DNA from: an uncultured Kiloniellales bacterium
Lineage (GTDB): Bacteria; Pseudomonadota; Alphaproteobacteria; Kiloniellales; JAKSDN01
Direction: 5' to 3'
Assembly (NCBI GenBank): GCA_947259625.1
Contig: CAMYMY010000063.1
Span: forward strand, 1-12,151
Length of the DNA: 12,151 nt
Part shown: piece by piece, positions 6,745 through 12,151 of the stretch
Layout: each line of letters starts with the position of its first letter
How positions within the stretch are numbered: position 1 is the stretch's first letter
The notes under the pieces: generated by a model
What the model was told of the DNA's origin: nothing
Seen by the model: only the letters and a program-made list of their open reading frames with translations
Database searches by the model: none
Made by a program: the position numbers and the translations under genes

Positions 6745-7376
6745 GGCTCGGTCAGCACCTGCGCCAGATTGACCAGCATGCCGGCGGTCGCGCCCCAGAT
6801 CTGATATTCGCTGTGGCGAAACACATAGAAGTACCGCTCCTTGCCCTCGAACCGGCGGCTGTGGGTCTCGCGCTTCGCCGGGTCGAGGAACAGGTCGAGC
6901 GGCACCTCGAAGACCTCGGCCACCTCGAAGCTGTCCGGCACGATCGGGAAGGGCGGCGCGACCAGGCCGACCAGGGGCGTGACCTCGAAACCGGTGCGCG
7001 TGACGTAGGTATCGAGTTGTCCGACCAGCCGAACGTGCCGGCGCGGCAGGCCGATCTCCTCCTCGGTCTCGCGCAGGGCCGCCGCCTCGGCGTCCCGGTC
7101 GCCCGGGTCGACCCGGCCGCCGGGGAAGCTCACCTGCCCGGCGTGGTCGTAGAGATGGTCGGTGCGCCGGGTCAGCAGCACGGTCATTTCCGGTACGCGC
7201 GTCACGATCGGCACCAGGACCGCGGCCGGGGTCAGCGACTGCTCCGGATCGAAGACGTCCGGGTTCAGGTCGTGGTCGCCGCGCGGGCGGTCGAGCTCGG
7301 CCCGGCTCTCCGGCGAGCGGCGGCGTCCAGGGCGGCCGCGGGCGGCGAGGCGGCGGGCCAGCTCCTCGGCGTTCAC
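6738..7376 (-). CDS. CoA pyrophosphatase (Nudix hydrolase, NudL-like)
   Basis: Members of this Nudix subfamily cleave coenzyme A and its derivatives to 4'-phosphopantetheine and 3',5'-ADP with a divalent metal. The 212-residue product carries the CoA-Nudix signature LLTRRTDHLYDHAGQVSFPGG (residues 68-87, G-G at 86-87) and a Nudix box ending RETEEEIGL (102-110). The spacing between them equals that in E. coli NudL as I remember it, including the lack of the early Nudix glutamate typical of this subfamily. The C-terminus ends LTEPC. The open frame extends far upstream, antisense to the MoxR gene, but the true start is most likely the GTG at 7376. There it forms a GTGA overlap with the DUF1285 stop, and AGGTGG lies just before it. 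Substrate assignment rests on the signature, not on chemistry. Confidence 0.93.
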   Translation of the reverse strand: MNAEELARRLAARGRPGRRRSPESRAELDRPRGDHDLNPDVFDPEQSLTPAAVLVPIVTRVPEMTVLLTRRTDHLYDHAGQVSFPGGRVDPGDRDAEAAALRETEEEIGLPRRHVRLVGQLDTYVTRTGFEVTPLVGLVAPPFPIVPDSFEVAEVFEVPLDLFLDPAKRETHSRRFEGKERYFYVFRHSEYQIWGATAGMLVNLAQVLTEPC

Positions 7377-7942
7377 GGCCACCTGCCCAGCGGAAAAAAC
7401 TCTCCCTTGCTCCATATCCCCAGGTAGTCCGTTCCGTCCTGCCGGTGTTCGACGGCCCGTTCGACCAACCGGTAGAACACCGGGCGGACGATCAAGGCCT
7501 CCAAATTGTCCCTGACCAGGATATAGGGGCTGGGCTCGCCGGTAACAGGGTCCTCGGCCACGCGGATCGGATGATCCGCGCCGGCCTCGATCCAGTCGTC
7601 CACATTGCTCCGGAACCTCAGGACCTGGTCGCGGCCCGTGCCGTCCGACTCGCATTCGACGGCGGTGAACGGCGCGTCCTCGACCAGGATGCGGCCGCGC
7701 TCGACCGGCGTGACCAGCCAGTAGTCGCCCTGCTCGTCCCTCCGGATCACCGTGGAGAAGAGCTTGACCAGGGACTTTCGGCCGATCGGGCTGCCCCGGT
7801 AGTGCCAGGTGCCGTCGCGCGCGATGCGGATGTCGAAATCGCCACAGGCCGGCAGCCCCTCCGGCCCGGACTGCTGGTAAGACGGAGCGGAAACACTTAT
7901 CTTCTGTTGATCGCCGGTGGGCTTCGATTGGTCTCTCGCCAT
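7373..7942 (-). CDS. DUF1285 family protein
   Basis: A 189-residue soluble protein of unknown biochemical function. Recognisable DUF1285 features are FDIRIARDGTWHYRGSPIGR (about residues 36-55), LVKLFSTVIRRDEQGDYWLVTPVERGRI, the segment VEDAPFTAVE, and the C-terminal YLGIWSKGEFFPLG. No signal peptide or membrane helix is visible, so it should be cytoplasmic. It is the first gene of the operon with the Nudix hydrolase, DUF6111 and cca, and shares a 4-base GTGA with the Nudix start. The ATG at 7942 is chosen because family similarity starts soon after it; the open frame continues upstream for 52 more codons across the MoxR start region, which is implausible. The ribosome site is weak (AGG six to eight bases upstream). 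It is divergent from the MoxR gene. Confidence 0.9.
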   Translation of the reverse strand: MARDQSKPTGDQQKISVSAPSYQQSGPEGLPACGDFDIRIARDGTWHYRGSPIGRKSLVKLFSTVIRRDEQGDYWLVTPVERGRILVEDAPFTAVECESDGTGRDQVLRFRSNVDDWIEAGADHPIRVAEDPVTGEPSPYILVRDNLEALIVRPVFYRLVERAVEHRQDGTDYLGIWSKGEFFPLGRWP

Positions 7943-7982
7943 GGCCTGCCGATCCGTTTCCTGGAGCCGGGAGATCGTATAC
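7943..7982. promoter_or_regulatory. Compact divergent region between the DUF1285 operon and the MoxR operon
   Basis: Only 40 bases separate the two start codons. It contains the MoxR ribosome site GGGAG (7969-7973, nine bases before the GTG) and overlaps a GTATAC palindrome (7978-7983). There is no room for two full promoters, so at least one must lie inside the opposing gene's 5' end. I see no convincing -35/-10 pair. Confidence 0.45.
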
Positions 7983-8999
7983 GTGACTGTTACCCCCGCC
8001 GCACCCGTGGACGAGGAGTCCACCGCCAAGCTCGCCTCGGAGATCGAGGCCCTCGGCGACAAGCTGCAAAATGTCCGCGCCAGTATAGGCAAGGTCATTT
8101 TCGGCCAACAACAGGTGGTCGATCAAACCCTTATCACCTTGCTGGCCGGAGGGCACGCGCTGCTCATCGGCGTGCCCGGCCTGGCCAAGACCCGCCTGGT
8201 CGAGACCCTGGGCACGGTTCTCGGCCTCGAGGACAAGCGGGTGCAGTGCACCCCGGACCTCATGCCGGCCGATATCCTGGGCTCGGAAGTGCTCGAGGAG
8301 CACGAGGACGGCCGCCGCAGCTTCCGCTTTATCCCCGGACCGGTGTTTTGCCAGGTGTTGATGGCCGACGAGATCAACCGAGCCAGCCCGCGCACCCAGT
8401 CCGCCCTGCTGCAGGCCATGCAGGAGCTGCGCGTCACCGTGGCCGGACATAGCCACGAGGTGCCGCGGCCATTCCACGTCCTCGCGACCCAGAACCCGCT
8501 GGAGCAGGAAGGCACCTATCCCCTGCCCGAGGCCCAGCTCGACCGGTTCCTCATGGAGGTCGACGTGGGTTACCCGGACCTCGAGGCCGAGCGGCACATG
8601 CTGATCGCAACCACGGGCGCCGACGACATCAAGGCGGCACAGGTCATGACCGCCGAGGAACTCATGACCGCACAGCGCCTGGTTCGGCGCATTCCGGTCG
8701 GCGAAAGCGTGGTCGAGGCGATCCTCGGCCTTGTGCGCAGCGGGCGGCCCGACACGACCGGGATCACGGAGGTGGAGAACCAGGTCGCCTGGGGTCCCGG
8801 ACCCCGCGCCAGCCAGGCCCTCATGCTGGCGATCAGGGCGCGGGCGGTGCTGGGGGGCCGTTTCGCCCCGTCGATCGACGACGTCACGGCCCTGGTCGGT
8901 CCGATTCTGCGGCACCGCATGGCGCTCAACTTTGCCGCGCGGGCCGACGGCGTCACGATCGACGACGTGATCAACCGGCTGGCCGCGCCCTATGCATGA
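7983..8999 (+). CDS. MoxR-family AAA+ ATPase
   Basis: MoxR ATPases act as chaperone-like machines that activate or assemble partner proteins, often von Willebrand A-type proteins encoded next to them. The 338-residue product shows the typical MoxR Walker A GVPGLAKT (63-70), Walker B VLMADEINRASPRTQ with D129-E130, and the sensor-1 region ATQNPLEQEGTYPLPEAQLDRF. The C-terminal lid helix domain follows, with a segment GPGPRASQALMLAIRARA containing the sensor-2 arginine. The start is the GTG at 7983, supported by GGGAG nine bases upstream. An earlier in-frame TTG at 7917 would add 22 non-family residues antisense to DUF1285. The stop overlaps the DUF58 start (ATGA at 8996-8999), so the two are translationally coupled. 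No membrane segment; cytoplasmic. Confidence 0.97.
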   Translation: MTVTPAAPVDEESTAKLASEIEALGDKLQNVRASIGKVIFGQQQVVDQTLITLLAGGHALLIGVPGLAKTRLVETLGTVLGLEDKRVQCTPDLMPADILGSEVLEEHEDGRRSFRFIPGPVFCQVLMADEINRASPRTQSALLQAMQELRVTVAGHSHEVPRPFHVLATQNPLEQEGTYPLPEAQLDRFLMEVDVGYPDLEAERHMLIATTGADDIKAAQVMTAEELMTAQRLVRRIPVGESVVEAILGLVRSGRPDTTGITEVENQVAWGPGPRASQALMLAIRARAVLGGRFAPSIDDVTALVGPILRHRMALNFAARADGVTIDDVINRLAAPYA

Positions 9000-9922
9000 C
9001 GAACAGCCCGCGGCCCGACGGTGACATGTCCGCCGGCGCCCTCCCCCTCCGAAAACGGGCCGAGCAGCTCGCGGCCACCCTGCCCCCGCTGCTGGTCGCG
9101 GCCGAGCGGGTCGCGGCCACGGTGGTACAGGGCGTTCACGGCCGGCGCCGGGTCGGACAGGGCGAAACCTTCTGGCAGTTCCGCCACTACGCGGCCGGCG
9201 ACACGCCGCAGCTGATCGACTGGCGCCAGTCGGCCAAGTCCGATCACGTGTTCATCCGCGAGCTCGAGTGGGAGGCGGCCCAGTCGGTCTGGATCTGGCG
9301 CGACCATTCGCCGTCCATGGCCTGGCGCTCCGCCCAGGACCTGCCGGAGAAGCGCGCCCGGGGCGATCTCCTGGCACTGGCGCTCTCTGTGCTCTTGGTG
9401 CGCGGCGGCGAACACGTTTCGCTGCTCGGCTCCGGTATCCGGCCCGCGACCGGCCGCGGCGCCCTGTCCCGCCTGGCGCTGGCCATCGCCGACGAAGGCG
9501 GGGCCCTGGCCAAGGGACGGGACAGCGACCTGCCGCCGGTCCAGCTGCTGCCCCGCAACGCCCAAGTTGTCTTCCTGGGCGACCTGCTGGCGCCGCTCGA
9601 GGAGGTCCATCAGGTCGTGCGCGGCTATGCCGAACGCGGCATCAAGGGGCATCTGCTGCAGATTCTGGACCCGGCCGAGGAGAAGCTGCCCTATGCCGGC
9701 CGGGTGCGCTTCGAGGGCCTGGAGGGCGAGGAGCCCTGGCTGCTGTCGCGCGTCGAGTCGGTGCGCCACACATATCTCGAGAGGCTTCAGGCGCAACGCG
9801 AGGGCCTGGCCGCGATTGCCCGGGCAGCCGCCTGGACCTATGCTTGCCACCACACCGACAGGCCGCCGCAGACCGCGCTGCTCGCGCTCTACACGGCGCT
9901 GTCGCAGACCCTGGAAAGCTGA
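8996..9922 (+). CDS. DUF58 domain-containing protein
   Basis: A 308-residue protein of the DUF58 family, usual partners of MoxR ATPases. The family signature is clear at residues 46-93: GVHGRRRVGQGETFWQFRHY, then GDTPQLIDWRQSAKSD and VFIRELEWE. It is followed by a von Willebrand A-like metal site DHSPS (103-107), a DxSxS pattern. There is no N-terminal membrane pair, unlike the longer DUF58 proteins, so this is the short soluble form. The ATG overlaps the MoxR stop by ATGA, and the next gene starts 5 bases after its own stop. The context suggests the three proteins work together at the envelope, with MoxR acting on this protein. Biochemical function is unknown. Confidence 0.94.
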   Translation: MTNSPRPDGDMSAGALPLRKRAEQLAATLPPLLVAAERVAATVVQGVHGRRRVGQGETFWQFRHYAAGDTPQLIDWRQSAKSDHVFIRELEWEAAQSVWIWRDHSPSMAWRSAQDLPEKRARGDLLALALSVLLVRGGEHVSLLGSGIRPATGRGALSRLALAIADEGGALAKGRDSDLPPVQLLPRNAQVVFLGDLLAPLEEVHQVVRGYAERGIKGHLLQILDPAEEKLPYAGRVRFEGLEGEEPWLLSRVESVRHTYLERLQAQREGLAAIARAAAWTYACHHTDRPPQTALLALYTALSQTLES

Positions 9923-9927
9923 CGGCA

Positions 9928-12151
9928 ATGTTGCATTTTGGGCCGCTCGCGTTTGCCCAGCCGTGGATCCTCGCGGCGCTGCTCGTCCTGCCGCTGCTCT
10001 GGTGGCTGCTCCGGGTCACGCCGCCGGCCCCGCGGACCCTGCGCTTCCCGGCCATCCGCCTGCTGTTCGGCCTTCTGCCGCCGGAGGAGACACCGGCGCG
10101 GACCCCATGGTGGCTGCTTCTGCTGCGGCTGATCGTGGCCCTGCTGATCGTCCTGGGACTGGCCCAGCCGCTCTTGAACCCCGCGGCCCGGCTGAGCGGG
10201 AGCGGCCCGCTGATGCTGGTGATAGACGACGGCTGGGCCGCCGCGCGCCACTGGCCGGCGCGCGAAGCGGCGATCGACGGCCTGCTCGCCCAGGCCGAGC
10301 GCGAAACCCGGCCGGTGGTCCTGCTGACCACGGCGCCCGGCGAGTTGGACGAACCGGCCGCGGTTTCCGGCCTGTTGACAGCCGGCGAGGCCCGCCGCCG
10401 GCTGCAGGGCGTGACGCCGAAGCCCTGGCCGGTCGACCGTGCGGCGGCGCTGGCGGCCCTCGAAGGGCTCGACCTGCCCGGATCGGCCAACGTGATCTGG
10501 TTGTCGGACGGGCTGGCCGACGGCGCGGTGCAGGATCTGGCCTTACGGCTGCAGGGACTGGGCGAGCTCCACGTGCTGCGCGACGGCGACGGCACCCTGC
10601 CGCGCCTGCTGCTGCCGCCCGAGACCGACGGCATGACGCTCGGTCTGCGCCTGCAGCGCGCGGGGGAGGCCGGAGAAGAGAGCGCCGCGGTGCTGGCCGT
10701 CGCCGAGGACGGCAGCCTGGTGGCCCGCACGCCGCTCGTTTTCGAGGGCGGGCAGTCCGTGACGGAGGCCACGCTCGACCTGCCGGCCGAACTGCGCAAC
10801 CGCATCGCCCGGCTGTCGGTCGAAGGCGAGACGCAGGCCGGTGCCGTGCTGTTGCTCGACGAGCGCTGGCGGCGGCGGCCTGTTGGTCTGGTCGCCACCG
10901 GGCCCCTCGAAGAGGCGCAGCCGCTGCTCAGCGAGCTCTACTACCTGCACCGCGCCCTCGAACCCTTCACCGAACTGCGCCGCGGCGAAATCGGCGAGCT
11001 GCTGCGCCGCGAGCTGGCGGTTCTGGTGCTCCCGGATCTGGGCAGCCTGCCCGAAGTGGAGGTCGAGCGGCTTGCCGCCTGGGTCGAAAGCGGCGGGCTG
11101 CTGCTGCGCTTTGCCGGTCCGCGCCTGGCCGACGACGGCAGCGACCGCCTGTTGCCCGTACGCCTGCGCGGCGGAGGACGGACCCTGGGCGGCGTCATGA
11201 CCTGGGACAATCCGGCGCGCTTGGCGTCCTTCGACCCGGAAGGTCCCTTCGGCGGCCTGGTCGTGCCGGACGATGTGCTGATCAACCGCCAGGTCCTGGC
11301 CGAACCGTCGATCGAGCTGGGCGAGAGGACCTGGGCGCGGCTTGCCGATGGGACGCCGCTGATCACCGCCGAGCCACGCGGCGAGGGGTGGATCGTGCTG
11401 CTGCATACGACGGCCAACACCGACTGGGCGAACCTGGCTCTCTCGGGCCTTTTCGTCGACCTGCTGCGCCGTGTCGTGGCCGTCAGCCAGGGCGTGGAGG
11501 GCGAGGCCGCCGCGTCCCTCGCGCTGCCGCCGCTGGAGACCTTGGACGGGTTCGGCCGGCTGGGCGCCCCGCCGCCGACCGCCCTGGCGGCCGATCAGGC
11601 GGTGCTGGAGGAGGGCCGGATCGGACCGCGCCATCCGCCGGGCTACTACGGCAGCGACAGTCGCAGGCGCGCCCACAACCTGATCGACGCCGCGCCCTCC
11701 CTCGAGGTCATCGGCGGCCTTCCGAGCGGGGTTTCGCTCGCCTTCTATGCGGGCCGCGGCGAAGCCGACCTGAAACCCTGGCTGCTCGCCCTGGCGCTGT
11801 TGCTGGGCCTCATCGACCTGATGATCGCCTTGGTGCTGCGCGGCCTGCTGGTCCGGACGGCGCGGGTCTCCGCGGCGGTTCTGGCACTGGTCCTGGCGCT
11901 GCCGATCGACGGGAGCTGGGCGCAGAGCAGGGCCGGTTCGACGAGCGACGCCTTCGCGATGGAGGCCACTTTGCAGACTCGGCTCGCCTTCGTGCGGACC
12001 GGCGTTCCGGCAGTCGACGATGCGAGCCGGGCCGGCCTGTTCGGGCTGACACGCGTGCTGCTGAGGCGAACCTCGGTCGAGGCCGGCGCGCCGCTCGGCG
12101 TCGACCTGAATGGCGACGAGCTGGCCTTATTCCCCCTGCTCTACTGGCCGG
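9928..12151 (+). CDS. BatA-like / DUF4159 membrane protein, C-terminus cut by window end
   Basis: An open frame of 741 codons that runs off the window. The N-terminus matches the BatA 'aerotolerance regulator' domain: helix one at about 12-30 (PWILAALLVLPLLWWLL), LRFPAIRLLFGL, then helix two at about 60-78. A von Willebrand A-like stretch follows, but the metal-site strand reads LVIDDGWAA (D100-D101), so the DxSxS site is lost; IWLSDG is still present near residue 190. Around residues 318-400 is a glutamine-amidotransferase-like fold (VATGP..., AAWVESGGLLLRFAG). Two further hydrophobic segments (about 615-642 and 647-665) precede the start of a DUF4159 domain (from about 682), ending at the edge in ELALFPLLYWP, a typical DUF4159 segment. 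Related proteins are usually above 900 residues. GGAAAG nine bases before the ATG supports the start. It is third in the MoxR operon; the role is unknown, probably in the cell envelope. Confidence 0.92.
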   Translation, partial: MLHFGPLAFAQPWILAALLVLPLLWWLLRVTPPAPRTLRFPAIRLLFGLLPPEETPARTPWWLLLLRLIVALLIVLGLAQPLLNPAARLSGSGPLMLVIDDGWAAARHWPAREAAIDGLLAQAERETRPVVLLTTAPGELDEPAAVSGLLTAGEARRRLQGVTPKPWPVDRAAALAALEGLDLPGSANVIWLSDGLADGAVQDLALRLQGLGELHVLRDGDGTLPRLLLPPETDGMTLGLRLQRAGEAGEESAAVLAVAEDGSLVARTPLVFEGGQSVTEATLDLPAELRNRIARLSVEGETQAGAVLLLDERWRRRPVGLVATGPLEEAQPLLSELYYLHRALEPFTELRRGEIGELLRRELAVLVLPDLGSLPEVEVERLAAWVESGGLLLRFAGPRLADDGSDRLLPVRLRGGGRTLGGVMTWDNPARLASFDPEGPFGGLVVPDDVLINRQVLAEPSIELGERTWARLADGTPLITAEPRGEGWIVLLHTTANTDWANLALSGLFVDLLRRVVAVSQGVEGEAAASLALPPLETLDGFGRLGAPPPTALAADQAVLEEGRIGPRHPPGYYGSDSRRRAHNLIDAAPSLEVIGGLPSGVSLAFYAGRGEADLKPWLLALALLLGLIDLMIALVLRGLLVRTARVSAAVLALVLALPIDGSWAQSRAGSTSDAFAMEATLQTRLAFVRTGVPAVDDASRAGLFGLTRVLLRRTSVEAGAPLGVDLNGDELALFPLLYWP

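Noticed and set aside
7377..8915. N-terminal extension of the Nudix frame by more than 500 codons
   Set aside because: It runs antisense through DUF1285 and MoxR. Family similarity only begins after the GTG at 7376, which has a GTGA overlap with the upstream stop.
10543..11676. Minus-strand open frame of 377 codons antisense to the DUF4159 gene
   Set aside because: It is a GC-rich shadow of the real gene, with Gln/Arg/Gly-rich low-complexity translation and no recognisable domain.

Overview
The window reads as chromosomal DNA of a high-GC alphaproteobacterium, most likely of the Rhodospirillales or a related order. The reasons are the protein families (a Rieske protein with a twin-arginine leader, an alphaproteobacterial-type HemF ending at 'AAWP', and a DUF1285 / CoA-Nudix / DUF6111 / CCA-enzyme string) and the strong G/C preference at third codon positions. 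I see no tRNA, rRNA, CRISPR array, insertion sequence or phage gene. The lineage is an inference from remembered family patterns, not from a search.

Layout from left to right. (1) Positions 1-375, minus strand: the N-terminal 125 codons of petA, the Rieske subunit of the cytochrome bc1 complex, cut by the window edge immediately after the CTHLGC cluster-binding box. (2) Positions 605-1949, plus strand: a two-gene unit of trmL (tRNA wobble 2'-O-methyltransferase) and hemF (oxygen-dependent coproporphyrinogen III oxidase), divergent from petA. (3) Positions 1950-2266: a non-coding stretch holding two inverted repeats with the same geometry. (4) Positions 2267-5170, plus strand: a protein of about 967 residues joining an ExeA-type AAA ATPase, one membrane helix, two adhesin-type beta-sandwich repeats, a SPOR peptidoglycan-binding domain and a C-terminal DUF2914 domain. 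(5) Positions 5178-7942, minus strand: an overlapping four-gene operon transcribed DUF1285 > CoA-type Nudix hydrolase > DUF6111 > CCA-adding enzyme. It meets the ATPase gene tail to tail with only 7 bases between stop codons. (6) Positions 7983-12151, plus strand: a MoxR ATPase > DUF58 > BatA-like/DUF4159 operon, with the last gene running off the window. It is divergent from (5), with 40 bases between start codons.

How the genes fit together. The bc1 complex and the oxygen-dependent HemF point to aerobic respiration and haem supply. The DUF1285/Nudix/DUF6111/cca operon mixes nucleotide clean-up with tRNA 3'-end maturation. The MoxR-DUF58-DUF4159 set is a common but poorly understood envelope-associated system in which a AAA chaperone acts with von Willebrand A-like partners. 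The most unusual gene is the large ATPase. It resembles DamX/ExeA-type proteins but carries repeats normally found in giant secreted adhesins, a DUF2914 tail, and a Walker B motif in which the expected catalytic glutamate is alanine (DAAQ instead of DEAQ).
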